Shown piece by piece: positions 36,079 through 43,877 of a stretch of 64,000 nt of DNA (the first letter of the stretch is position 1; the number at the start of each line of letters is the position of its first letter). Where the stretch lies: positions 62,001 to 126,000 of the forward strand of contig PHAA01000011.1 in NCBI GenBank assembly GCA_002840245.1, read 5' to 3'. The notes under the pieces are model-generated. The model was not told the DNA's origin. It saw nothing but the letters and a program-made list of their open reading frames with translations, and made no database searches. The DNA is from Firmicutes bacterium HGW-Firmicutes-15. Its GTDB lineage: Bacteria; Bacillota; Syntrophomonadia; Syntrophomonadales; Syntrophomonadaceae. Both the position numbers and the translations under genes were made by a program.

Positions 36079-36110
36079 AGAGTCCGGTTTTATAGCCGGG
36101 CTCTTTTTTT
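36079..36110 (+). terminator. Terminator after the S-layer-like gene
   Basis: AGAGTCCGG pairs with CCGGGCTCT (one G-T pair) over a short loop, followed by seven T. Confidence 0.92.
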
Positions 36111-36217
36111 ATTGAAAAAGAACTAAGATGTTAGTAAAAATTATTTAATATAAAAATTAATTCGAAAAACGTATTCAAAGTGCGGTTTACACCTAGTTAA
36201 AATAGGAAAATTATGTA

Positions 36218-36246
36218 TTGACCAGCCAGTCGGTTAGCTATATAAT
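36218..36246 (+). promoter_or_regulatory. Promoter with TetR-type operator before the TolC-like gene
   Basis: TTGACC (36218-36223), a 17-base spacer and TATAAT (36241-36246) form a near-consensus promoter. Within it TGACCAGCCAGTCGGT (36219-36234) matches 12 of 16 positions of TGACCGGCGGGTCGGC in front of the RND pump operon (51356-51371). Binding here would block polymerase. Confidence 0.75.
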
Positions 36247-36292
36247 TAGATAATAAAGAAAATATTAACTAAACGGTAAGGGATGGTATTAT

Positions 36293-37390
36293 ATGCGTAA
36301 ATGGATATCTGCAATTATAGTAAGCCTTCTTATTATAGCTACAACAAGCCAAGGGATCATGGCTTCCGAATCACAGGGGGATCAGACAGTAGGCAAAACC
36401 TTAACTTTTGAGCAGGCAGCAGACTTGGCACTGAAAAACAGTACTACCATTAAGAGTGCTGACTATAACATTGAAAGTGGGGAACTAGTACGTAACGCGT
36501 CGGCTGATAATGCAAAATGTATACCTTCCGATGGTACCAATTCCACGGCTTCAAGGGCCTATACCAGTCTAGTTTCAGCAGATATATCTTGGAATATGTC
36601 TAAAAAAACCAGAACCCTGGAAGGTGACAAGCTTGAATTATCTGTATATAAAGAATATATAAATATGATTAAAGCCATAGAGAACCTAAATTATGCACAG
36701 GTGACATTGAAGAATACCCAGTGGCAGTGGAATGTTGCTCAAATAAATTATCAAGTGGGAATTACCAGTCAGACGCAAAAGAATGCCAGTGACACCGAGC
36801 TTAAGGCAGCTCAGAACTCATTGAGATTAGCAGAAATCGCATTAGATACTGAATACCAGACATTTAATAAACTTGTAGGCTTAAATCCGACCGAAAGACC
36901 AGTCCTGGCTGAAAAACCGAATTATAGCTTATTGAAGATTGATGATCTCCAAAGCTCAGTAACCCGCACTTTGGAACAAAGCCCCTCTGTGTGGAAGGTT
37001 GATCAAAGCGTTATCCAGGCCCAGTTAGCAATAGAGCTTTATGACTGGAGTAGTTCGTCTACTTCTCCTTATAAGACTAAACAAATTGCTCTTACCCAAG
37101 CCGAGCTAAGTGCAAGTGAAACTAAGGAACAAGTAGCTCAGGCAGTAAGAGACTTGTATAATTCAATTTGTAATCAGGAAGAGACCTATAACACCCAGCA
37201 GGAAGCCATAAAGCTAGCTGAAGATACTCTAAGGGTTAAACGAGTAATGTTTGAAATAGGGATGGCAACCAAAACCGATGTTCAGACTGCGGAGTTAGCG
37301 TTGGAAAAAGCTAAGAAAGATCTGAACGCAACTATCTACCAGCACGAATACCTGAAACTAACCTTTGCCAAGCCGTGGGCAGCAAGCTAA
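36293..37390 (+). CDS. TolC-family efflux-like protein
   Basis: A 365-residue secreted protein with a signal peptide (1-24) and two OEP-type helical repeats: the first with LTFEQAADLALKNSTTIKSA, the second with VTRTLEQSPSVWKVDQSV. Long coiled helices include NYQVGITSQTQKNASDTELKAAQ and the C-terminal FEIGMATKTDVQTAELALEKAKKDL, the classic TolC-family G-x-xT-xx-DV-xA pattern. In diderms TolC forms the outer-membrane channel; in Firmicutes lacking an outer membrane the role is unclear. It is shorter than E. coli TolC and seems to lack the beta-barrel strands. A shared operator links it to the MFP/RND operon 15 kb away. Confidence 0.85.
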   Translation: MRKWISAIIVSLLIIATTSQGIMASESQGDQTVGKTLTFEQAADLALKNSTTIKSADYNIESGELVRNASADNAKCIPSDGTNSTASRAYTSLVSADISWNMSKKTRTLEGDKLELSVYKEYINMIKAIENLNYAQVTLKNTQWQWNVAQINYQVGITSQTQKNASDTELKAAQNSLRLAEIALDTEYQTFNKLVGLNPTERPVLAEKPNYSLLKIDDLQSSVTRTLEQSPSVWKVDQSVIQAQLAIELYDWSSSSTSPYKTKQIALTQAELSASETKEQVAQAVRDLYNSICNQEETYNTQQEAIKLAEDTLRVKRVMFEIGMATKTDVQTAELALEKAKKDLNATIYQHEYLKLTFAKPWAAS

Positions 37391-37832
37391 ACGCAAAACA
37401 AATATTTGGTGCTTGGCAAACAAATTATCCAACATATTTTTATGAAGATCATTTCCTGTTACGACAGTAGCGGGAGGTGATTTTTTTTGGAAGAAAGCAA
37501 CAGGTCGAATAGCTGAGAGTAATGAATGGTGTGATTCAGAGGGAAAATATAAAAGCGTCCTGGTTCAGAAACACAGATATAGTGGCCAAATTACAAAAGG
37601 GCATGTATGGCCAATCCAGCGAAAAAACTGACTATTGCCGAAAACGCAAAATCTGAATTGTAATGAAGCGAACCCCCCGGTAAGATATGACAAGTTGTAC
37701 CTGGGGTTGCTGTGTAAAGGTATCTGTTTATTAAGCGCTTACGGAGAATAAGGGTACTCTTTAACATACAGGGCAAATCTGGTATAATTCCATTCAAAGT
37801 AAGATGGATATTTAAAGGAAAGGTCGTTTTCC
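37391..37832. other. 442-base intergenic region before rmlA
   Basis: No gene is supported. A ribosome-site-like GGGAGGTGA at 37480 precedes a TTG with only nine codons, which I do not call. Short complementary pieces (GGGGTT near 37700 with AACCCCCC near 37673) suggest some RNA structure, but no riboswitch or T-box pattern is complete. The rmlA promoter lies at its right end. Confidence 0.5.
37760..37788 (+). promoter_or_regulatory. Extended -10 promoter of the rml cluster
   Basis: TTTAAC at 37760, then TGGTATAAT at 37780-37788, with 17 bases between the hexamers. It lies 45 bases before the rmlA start and would drive the glycan cluster. Confidence 0.6.
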
Positions 37833-38717
37833 ATGAAAGGGATTATTTTAGCTGGAGGTAGCGGAACCCGCCTATACCCCCTCACTCAGTGCATTTCGAA
37901 GCAGTTGCTTCCTATATATGATAAGCCCATGATTTATTACCCCTTATCGGTATTAATGCTGGCTGAGATTAAGGATATCCTGATTATCTCGACTCCTGAG
38001 GATATTAGTAGATTTGAAAATCTTTTAGGTGATGGGCGTCAGCTGGGATTATCCCTTTCTTATGCCGTGCAGCCGTCACCGGATGGATTGGCGCAGGCTT
38101 TTATTATTGGAGAGGATTTCATAGGTCGGGATCGGGCAGCCATGGTTCTGGGCGACAATATCTTTTATGGGCAGGGGTTTACCCCGATGCTGCGACGGGT
38201 GGCTGCTCGCCAGGAGGGGGCCACAGTTTTTGCGTACCGGGTTAAGGACCCTACTAGGTTCGGTATAGTGGAATTTGATAAAGAACAACGGGCAGTGTCC
38301 CTGGAGGAGAAGCCGGCTCAACCGAAATCTAATTTTGCAGTGACGGGACTGTATTTTTATGATAACCAGGTGGTCGAAATGGCCAAAGGTCTGCAGCCAT
38401 CTAAGCGGGGGGAACTGGAAATAACGGATTTGAACCGTATTTATCTGGAGAAAAACCAGCTGAATGTTGAACTATTAGGGCGTGGTTTTGCCTGGCTGGA
38501 CACGGGAACTTTCGAAGCCCTCCAGCAAGCAGCTCTGTTTATAGAGACTTTACAAAACCGTCAGGGATTTAAGGTAGCCTGTCTGGAAGAAATCGCATAT
38601 TATATGAACTGGATTAGCCGGGAACAATTAATAGCGCTGGCTGAGCCCTTGAGCAAAAATGAGTACGGGCAGTATCTGCTGGATATTGCAAACAGCGATT
38701 ATAGTAAACCCCTGTAA
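37833..38717 (+). CDS. rmlA: Glucose-1-phosphate thymidylyltransferase
   Basis: Makes dTDP-glucose from dTTP and glucose-1-phosphate. The 294-residue protein begins [17 protein letters not shown] with the nucleotide-binding G-rich loop, then [50 protein letters not shown] and [11 protein letters not shown], all typical of RmlA. It is the first gene of a forward cluster with rmlB and three amino-sugar genes. The rhamnose genes rmlC and rmlD are absent, so the dTDP-sugar made here is probably not rhamnose. Confidence 0.96.
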   Translation: MKGIILAGGSGTRLYPLTQCISKQLLPIYDKPMIYYPLSVLMLAEIKDILIISTPEDISRFENLLGDGRQLGLSLSYAVQPSPDGLAQAFIIGEDFIGRDRAAMVLGDNIFYGQGFTPMLRRVAARQEGATVFAYRVKDPTRFGIVEFDKEQRAVSLEEKPAQPKSNFAVTGLYFYDNQVVEMAKGLQPSKRGELEITDLNRIYLEKNQLNVELLGRGFAWLDTGTFEALQQAALFIETLQNRQGFKVACLEEIAYYMNWISREQLIALAEPLSKNEYGQYLLDIANSDYSKPL

Positions 38718-38756
38718 GGTGCCATGATCAGGGATAATTGATGGGAGTCATGCAAA

Positions 38757-39818
38757 ATGAATGGTGACAAAACTAGGCCGGTAAGCATATTGGTAACCGG
38801 GGGAGCAGGCTTTATTGGTTCCAATTTCATTCCTTATTATATAAACAAACATCCCGAGCATTGCATTATTAATCTGGATATTCTTAGCTATGCGGGTAAT
38901 CTGGATAACCTGTGCGAAGTAGCAGGAGACCAGCGCTATAAATTTATACGTGGTGATATTGGCAACCGGGAACTGCTGGAACATCTCTTTGCGGAGTATG
39001 ATATCCGCGGGGTTATTCACTTTGCGGCAGAATCTCATGTTGACAATTCTATATCAGGTCCTGATATTTTTATTAGGACTAACATTAACGGTACTTTTAC
39101 CCTCTTGGATGTGGCGCGAAAGTACTGGATGGATGCGCCCCATCAATGCAAACTTGGATATGAAACATGCCGCTTTCACCATATATCAACCGATGAAGTC
39201 TATGGGAGCCTGGAGGAGACGGGCCTATTTACCGAAGAAACTCCATATGCTCCCAACAGCCCGTACAGCGCCAGCAAGGCTAGCTCCGACCTGATTGTCC
39301 GGAGTTATTTTCATACCTACGGTATGAATGTAGTAACCAGTAATTGTTCCAACAATTATGGGCCTAAACAACACAACGAAAAGCTGATCCCCACCATAAT
39401 TAGAAAAGCCATGGCATTAGAGCCAGTGCCTATCTACGGAGATGGCCGCAACATCAGGGACTGGTTATATGTACTGGACCACTGTAAAGGGATTGATCTG
39501 GTTTTTAACCATGGAAAAAGTGGGGAAAGCTATAATATAGGCGGCAACAATGAACGTGAAAACCTTTATATAGCCCGAATTATTTGTAAGATAATTGATG
39601 AACTGGCCCCCGAGAATAAGAATGGCTCACAAATCAGCTCATACACAGAATTGATTACTTTTGTTACCGATCGCCCTGGACATGACCGCCGTTATGCCAT
39701 AGATGCCAGCAAGATTGAAAAAGAGCTGGGCTGGAAAGCGGAGGAGGATTTCGAAAGTGGGATTTTGAAAACAGTTCAGTGGTACCTTCGGGATTATAAA
39801 CCACTAAACTACTTATAA
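38757..39818 (+). CDS. rmlB: dTDP-glucose 4,6-dehydratase
   Basis: NAD-dependent extended SDR enzyme converting dTDP-glucose to dTDP-4-keto-6-deoxyglucose. The 353-residue protein shows VTGGAGFIGSNF (NAD binding), HFAAESHVDNSI, STDEVYGSLEETG (catalytic Thr-Asp-Glu), YSASKASSD (YxxxK), and NCSNNYGPKQHNEKLIPT. It is 39 bases after rmlA. Its keto product is the substrate of the ketoisomerase encoded next. Confidence 0.96.
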   Translation: MNGDKTRPVSILVTGGAGFIGSNFIPYYINKHPEHCIINLDILSYAGNLDNLCEVAGDQRYKFIRGDIGNRELLEHLFAEYDIRGVIHFAAESHVDNSISGPDIFIRTNINGTFTLLDVARKYWMDAPHQCKLGYETCRFHHISTDEVYGSLEETGLFTEETPYAPNSPYSASKASSDLIVRSYFHTYGMNVVTSNCSNNYGPKQHNEKLIPTIIRKAMALEPVPIYGDGRNIRDWLYVLDHCKGIDLVFNHGKSGESYNIGGNNERENLYIARIICKIIDELAPENKNGSQISSYTELITFVTDRPGHDRRYAIDASKIEKELGWKAEEDFESGILKTVQWYLRDYKPLNYL

Positions 39819-39831
39819 GGGGAATTACCAG

Positions 39832-40239
39832 ATGGAATATATTACTTATGATTTTAAGATACGTGGGGATGAGAGAGGGTCTTTGATAGCTATAGAAGAG
39901 AATGCTGATATACCTTTTTCTATTAAGCGGGTTTATTATATATTTAACACCCAGGAAGGGGTCAACAGGGGGCTGCACGCCCATAGAACCTTGAGGCAGG
40001 TTCTAGTATGCGTTAATGGGAGCTGTAAGATACTGCTGGACGATGGGGCTGAAAAAGTTACGGTTTCTATGGATAAGGCATTTCAGGGACTCCTGGTAGA
40101 CCCCATGATCTGGCATGAAATGTATGATTTTTCCGTGGATTGCGTATTACTGGCATTAGCCGGTGATTTTTACGATGAGAAAGATTATATAAGGGATTAC
40201 GGGGAATTTAGCGAATTAGTAAAAGTGCGGGTTAAGTAA
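39832..40239 (+). CDS. dTDP-4-keto-6-deoxyglucose 3,4-ketoisomerase (FdtA/QdtA type)
   Basis: A 135-residue single cupin of the WxcM-C/FdtA family, which moves the keto group from C4 to C3 of dTDP-4-keto-6-deoxyglucose. Family positions visible are GDERGSLIAIEE, FSIKRVYYIFNT, RGLHAHRTLRQVLVCVNGS with the active-site His pair, and PMIWHEMYDFS. FdtA (galacto product) and QdtA (gluco product) cannot be separated by eye, so the final sugar is either Fuc3NAc- or Qui3NAc-like. It follows rmlB by 13 bases. Confidence 0.9.
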   Translation: MEYITYDFKIRGDERGSLIAIEENADIPFSIKRVYYIFNTQEGVNRGLHAHRTLRQVLVCVNGSCKILLDDGAEKVTVSMDKAFQGLLVDPMIWHEMYDFSVDCVLLALAGDFYDEKDYIRDYGEFSELVKVRVK

Positions 40240-40255
40240 TAAAGGGGATGTTTCT

Positions 40256-40978
40256 TTGATCAGTGCAATGGCCGTTGTACAGACGGATGATATTGGTGAT
40301 AATATAGAGATAATGGAGTTCGCTGTAATAAGACAAGGGGTTAGAATCGGCAATAATGTAGTTATTCATCCCTTTGTAGTAATCGAAAGCGGTGTCGTAA
40401 TCGGTGATAATGTTGAGATTTTTCCGGGCAGTTATATCGGTAAAGTCCCCAAAGGAGCAGCTCTGGCCCGAAAGCCTGATTATCGCGAACATGTGGAGAT
40501 TAGTAGTAATTGCAGTATTGGCCCTAATGCGGTAGTTTATTACGATGTGGAAATAGGTGAGAACACTCTGATCGGCGATGGGGCTTCTATTCGGGAACAA
40601 TGCCGGATAGGTTCCAATTGTATATTGAGCCGATATGTTACGGTTAATTACGCCACTGTTGTGGGTAACAATACGAAGATAATGGATTCAACTCACATTA
40701 CCGGGAATTGCAGAATAGGGAATGACGTCTTTATCAGTTTATGTGTAGGCAGCACCAATGATAATGCGATCGGCAAAATGGGCTATAATAAAGCACGTGT
40801 CCAAGGGCCCACCATTGAAGATGGGGTGGCAGTCGGTGCGGGTGCCATGCTTATGCCGGGGATTATCATTCATAAAGATGCGATCGTCGGCGCTGGTTCG
40901 GTAGTAACGAAGGATGTACCGGAAAGAGCTGTCGTGATGGGCAGCCCGGCCACAATTAAGAGGTATGTGAGTGGGTAG
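40256..40978 (+). CDS. Hexapeptide-repeat N-acetyltransferase for dTDP-amino sugar
   Basis: A 240-residue left-handed beta-helix protein with many hexapeptide turns (IGNNVVIHPFVVIESGVVIGDN, split by short loops) and the C-terminal GAGSVVTKDVPERAVVMGSPA typical of sugar acetyltransferases. In this cluster it should acetylate the 3-amino group made by the aminotransferase at 42308, as FdtC or QdtC do; that assignment rests on context. It starts at TTG 40256 behind GGGGATG, with ATG 40268 as an alternative. The long N-terminal repeat resembles LpxD/PglD-like enzymes more than short FdtC proteins. Confidence 0.8.
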   Translation: MISAMAVVQTDDIGDNIEIMEFAVIRQGVRIGNNVVIHPFVVIESGVVIGDNVEIFPGSYIGKVPKGAALARKPDYREHVEISSNCSIGPNAVVYYDVEIGENTLIGDGASIREQCRIGSNCILSRYVTVNYATVVGNNTKIMDSTHITGNCRIGNDVFISLCVGSTNDNAIGKMGYNKARVQGPTIEDGVAVGAGAMLMPGIIIHKDAIVGAGSVVTKDVPERAVVMGSPATIKRYVSG

Positions 40979-40992
40979 GGGAGATTATTAGT

Positions 40993-41916
40993 ATGAAGAA
41001 ACTTTCGGTGGTAATTCCCGTTTACTATAATGAAGGGTCCCTTCCAGGCTTATTTGTTGAATTAATAAAGGTGGAAGAGCAGCTGCTGGCCAGGGGGATT
41101 GAACTGGAAATTATCTTTGTGGATGATGGTTCCGGGGACTGCTCATTCGGGGAATTACTGAAGATTAAGGAGCAGAGACAAGCTACCATAATCATCAAGC
41201 TGGCGCGCAATTTTGGTGCTATACACGCAGTGAAAACTGGTCTGCAATATGTGACTGGGGATTGTTTTACCATGCTGGCAGCCGACCTGCAGGATCCGCC
41301 GGAATTGCTTATAACTATGGCTGATAAATGGCTGGCTGGTTCAAAATTTATTATATGTGTACGCGAGTCACGCCAGGATCCGTTCTTAAGCAAAATGTTT
41401 GCTCGGATGTATTACGGCATACTACGTTTTGCAGTAGCCAAAGATTACCCATCGGGTGGGTTTGACCTGGCTTTGATGGACAGCTTGATGCTGCCTTACC
41501 TGCAGAAGAGTGGAAAGAATATTAACATAAGCCTGTTTGCCTACTGGCTTGGTTTTGAACCGGAAGTTATTAATTACCAGCGCCAGGAAAGGGTGCATGG
41601 AAAATCGAGGTGGACATTCAGTAAGAAATTTACCTACCTGCTGGATTCTATTTTAGGTTTTTCGGTGGTTCCGATTCGGATGATCTCCTTTACAGGTTTT
41701 GTGGTGGCATTGTTGAGCTTTATATATGGAGTAGTTACGGTGGTAAATGCCAATATTAATCATGCGATTGTACCGGGATTTACTACTATTGCGACGTTAA
41801 TTTCTTTTCTGTTAGGTCTGATTATTATAATGCTGGGGGTTATTGGCGAATACCTCTGGCGTATTTTTGATGAAGTGAACCAAAGACCGGAATATGTGAT
41901 CCATGAAGTTCACTAG
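40993..41916 (+). CDS. GtrB-like bactoprenol glycosyltransferase (GT2)
   Basis: A 307-residue membrane GT2 enzyme. The N-terminal catalytic domain has LSVVIPVYYNEGSLPGLF, IIFVDDGSGDCS, and AADLQDPPELL with the DxD-like motif; VHGKSRWTFSKK precedes two C-terminal membrane helices (about 225-285). This is the GtrB/ArnC/dolichyl-phosphate-mannose-synthase architecture, which loads a sugar onto undecaprenyl phosphate. Its donor may be the dTDP-amino sugar of this cluster or UDP-glucose. The stop overlaps the GtrA gene by 14 bases, tying the two together. Confidence 0.9.
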   Translation: MKKLSVVIPVYYNEGSLPGLFVELIKVEEQLLARGIELEIIFVDDGSGDCSFGELLKIKEQRQATIIIKLARNFGAIHAVKTGLQYVTGDCFTMLAADLQDPPELLITMADKWLAGSKFIICVRESRQDPFLSKMFARMYYGILRFAVAKDYPSGGFDLALMDSLMLPYLQKSGKNINISLFAYWLGFEPEVINYQRQERVHGKSRWTFSKKFTYLLDSILGFSVVPIRMISFTGFVVALLSFIYGVVTVVNANINHAIVPGFTTIATLISFLLGLIIIMLGVIGEYLWRIFDEVNQRPEYVIHEVH

Positions 41917-42286
41917 CTTAAATATAAAAGAATATGCCAGTTTTTTGCTTTGCGGGGCGGCCAACACCGTACTGACTTATGCCATGTATGCTGTATTTCT
42001 CCTTCTTATGCCGTATAAGCTGTCCTACAGCCTGGCTTATATATGTGGCATCATTATTTCCTACTATCTGAACAGCCAGTTTGTTTTTAAGGAACCGGTT
42101 TCATTGGCTAAGTTCCTGAAGTACCCGGTGGTTTATATTGTCCAGTACCTGCTGGGCATAGTAATTTTGTATATTTGTGTTGATGTTTTGGCTATTAGTA
42201 AATGGCTGGCTCCAATAGTGGTTATTATCATCAGCCTGCCGGTAACGTTTGGGTTAAGCAAACTGATTATTAAGGGGCCGGAGTAA
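41903..42286 (+). CDS. GtrA-like flippase
   Basis: A 127-residue protein with four membrane helices of the GtrA family (FLLCGAANTVLTYAMYAVF, then a helix pair with SYYLNSQFVFKE). GtrA proteins are thought to flip the undecaprenyl-phosphate-linked sugar made by GtrB. It overlaps the gtrB-like gene and is followed by the sugar aminotransferase. Confidence 0.9.
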   Translation: MKFTSLNIKEYASFLLCGAANTVLTYAMYAVFLLLMPYKLSYSLAYICGIIISYYLNSQFVFKEPVSLAKFLKYPVVYIVQYLLGIVILYICVDVLAISKWLAPIVVIIISLPVTFGLSKLIIKGPE

Positions 42287-42307
42287 ATTCCTGTATTAAG
42301 GGGTGGA

Positions 42308-43417
42308 ATGATGCAGAATAGTATACCCTTTCTGGATTTAAAAGCAGGTTATCTGGAATTAAAAGATGAGTTGAATGCGGCTTATGAGCGGGTCATGAAT
42401 TCTGGGTGGTATATACTGGGTTCAGAGGTAGAGGCGTTTGAATCCGAATTCGCCGCTTTTTGCGGTACCAGGTATTGCATTGGGGTAGGCAACGGGCTGG
42501 AGGCTCTGCATCTGATCCTGCGAGCTTATGGGATTGGACCTGGGGATGAGGTTATTGTTCCAGCCAACACTTATATTGCTACCTGGCTGGCTGTCAGCCA
42601 GTGTGGGGCACTGCCGGTACCGGTAGAACCGGTGGAGCTTAGTTATAATATTGACCCAGCTCGGATTGAGGAGGCTATAACTCCTAGAACCAGTGCAATT
42701 ATGGCTGTTCATCTCTACGGGCAGACGGCGGCCATGGATGAGATTAATGATATCGCAGCCCGTTATAATCTGAAGGTGATTGAAGATGCCGCCCAGGGGC
42801 ATGGAGCTCTTTATAAAGGACGGCGGGCCGGCAGCCTGGGAGACGCTGCCGGGTTCAGCTTTTACCCCGGCAAGAACCTGGGAGCATTTGGGGATGGCGG
42901 AGCAGTGGTGACCAGTGACGAGGAATTGTTTCATAGAATTAAGGCTCTTCGCAATTATGGTTCTCAGATAAAATATCACAACGAAGTCAAGGGCTATAAT
43001 TCTCGTCTGGATGAACTTCAGGCGGCTTTTTTACGGGTAAAACTAAGGAAACTGGACGCTTGGAATCAGCAGAGAGGCAGGTTGGCACAACGCTACCTGA
43101 AGTATTTAAATCCGGATTATTATGTATTGCCGTTCGTTCCCGAATGGGCTGAGCCGGTATGGCACATTTTTATAGTTCGCAGTCCCCAGCGGGATGTGGT
43201 GATTAAACACCTGCAGGACAATGGTGTTGGATGTATGATCCATTACCCAGTTCCCCCGCATTTGCAGCCTGCATATGCAGAGTTGGAAAAGGGTATGCGC
43301 ACCTATCCGATATCGGAAATTATTCATCGGGAAGTGTTCAGCCTTCCGATGTGGCCGCAAATGACCCTGCAGGAGCAGGATCGGGCTATTGAGGTAATGA
43401 ACGCTATGTCATTCTGA
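42308..43417 (+). CDS. DegT/DnrJ/EryC1-type sugar aminotransferase (FdtB/QdtB type)
   Basis: A 369-residue PLP enzyme that should aminate the 3-keto sugar produced by the ketoisomerase. Signatures: [80 protein letters not shown], and [17 protein letters not shown] with the PLP lysine (about residue 186). [20 protein letters not shown] follows. Only the last few residues are unusual: the final Ser-Phe and the TGA stop lie in a repeat end (43407-43433), so the native C-terminus has been replaced by a few residues. Confidence 0.93.
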   Translation: MMQNSIPFLDLKAGYLELKDELNAAYERVMNSGWYILGSEVEAFESEFAAFCGTRYCIGVGNGLEALHLILRAYGIGPGDEVIVPANTYIATWLAVSQCGALPVPVEPVELSYNIDPARIEEAITPRTSAIMAVHLYGQTAAMDEINDIAARYNLKVIEDAAQGHGALYKGRRAGSLGDAAGFSFYPGKNLGAFGDGGAVVTSDEELFHRIKALRNYGSQIKYHNEVKGYNSRLDELQAAFLRVKLRKLDAWNQQRGRLAQRYLKYLNPDYYVLPFVPEWAEPVWHIFIVRSPQRDVVIKHLQDNGVGCMIHYPVPPHLQPAYAELEKGMRTYPISEIIHREVFSLPMWPQMTLQEQDRAIEVMNAMSF

Positions 43418-43433
43418 GCAAAGCGAAGAATCT
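43407..43433 (+). repeat. Left inverted repeat of the GIY-YIG element
   Basis: TGTCATTCTGAGCAAAGCGA followed by AGAATCT. It matches in inverse the copy at 43752-43777 with about two mismatches and supplies the stop codon of the aminotransferase. Confidence 0.9.
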
Positions 43434-43466
43434 AACCCATTACAGAATAAAAAAGTGGGGATATGG

Positions 43467-43745
43467 ATGTACTATGTCTACATTTTAACAAACCAATCAA
43501 ACAAGGTACTTTATACAGGCATTACGAATGATCTTGAGCGTCGGCTGTATGAACATCAAAACAAATTAGTAAGAGGATTTACGAGTAAATACAACGTAAA
43601 CAAGCTAATATATTTTGATTGTACAACTGAAGCTACAAGTGCGATTGCTAGAGAAAAACAGATTAAAGGCTGGACACGGCAAAAGAAACTAGATTTGATC
43701 AGCGAGTTAAATCCTCAATGGAGGGATCTATCCGAGGATTGGTAG
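43467..43745 (+). CDS. GIY-YIG family nuclease, YhbQ/UPF0213 type
   Basis: A 92-residue single-domain GIY-YIG protein: MYYVYILTNQSNKVLYTGIT holds the two tyrosines and GI core, NDLERRLYEHQN the conserved Arg and His, and AIAREKQIKGWTRQKKLDLI the conserved Glu and the Lys/Arg-rich end. ATG 43467 begins the domain exactly. The gene is bracketed by inverted 26-base repeats and sits in the middle of a sugar cluster with no functional link, so it is probably a mobile insertion rather than a glycan gene. Small GIY-YIG proteins of this kind cleave DNA with little known biology. Confidence 0.9.
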   Translation: MYYVYILTNQSNKVLYTGITNDLERRLYEHQNKLVRGFTSKYNVNKLIYFDCTTEATSAIAREKQIKGWTRQKKLDLISELNPQWRDLSEDW

Positions 43746-43751
43746 AAAAGT

Positions 43752-43777
43752 GATTCTTCGCTACGCTCAGAATGACA
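43752..43777 (-). repeat. Right inverted repeat of the GIY-YIG element
   Basis: GATTCTTCGCTACGCTCAGA followed by ATGACA, the inverse of the repeat at 43407-43433. Each repeat also holds a small internal palindrome (TTCGCT with AGCGAA-like bases). Confidence 0.9.
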
Positions 43778-43835
43778 CAATGTGTTCAGAATGACACAAT
43801 GTGTTCAGGATGACACAATGTGTTCAGGATGACAG
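43770..43835. repeat. Tandem 19-base repeat
   Basis: Three full units of GAATGACACAATGTGTTCA (third with G for the second A) and a partial fourth, beginning inside the right inverted repeat. Each unit centres on the near-palindrome ACACAATGTGT. Confidence 0.9.
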
Positions 43836-43877
43836 TGCACTGATATTTATGGATTACAATTCAAATATAGGAGAGTT

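Noticed and set aside
37488-37517. Nine-codon frame behind a strong ribosome-site-like sequence
   Set aside because: No attenuator hairpin pair or codon bias supports a leader peptide.
37500-37560. CTGAGAG and GAGAGTAATGAATGG resembling parts of a TPP riboswitch or T-box stem I
   Set aside because: The remaining conserved parts of either element are missing in the following 300 bases.
37769-37780. CAGGGCAAAT resembling part of a cyclic-di-GMP riboswitch
   Set aside because: The GACGCAAAGCC half is absent and the piece overlaps the rmlA promoter.
39832-40239. RmlC-type epimerase as an alternative for the cupin protein
   Set aside because: At 135 residues with the RGLHAHRTLRQ motif it fits the ketoisomerase family; RmlC is longer with different catalytic residues, and rmlD is absent.
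43770-43835. Possible CRISPR array
   Set aside because: The 19-base units are directly adjacent with no spacers and no cas genes are near.
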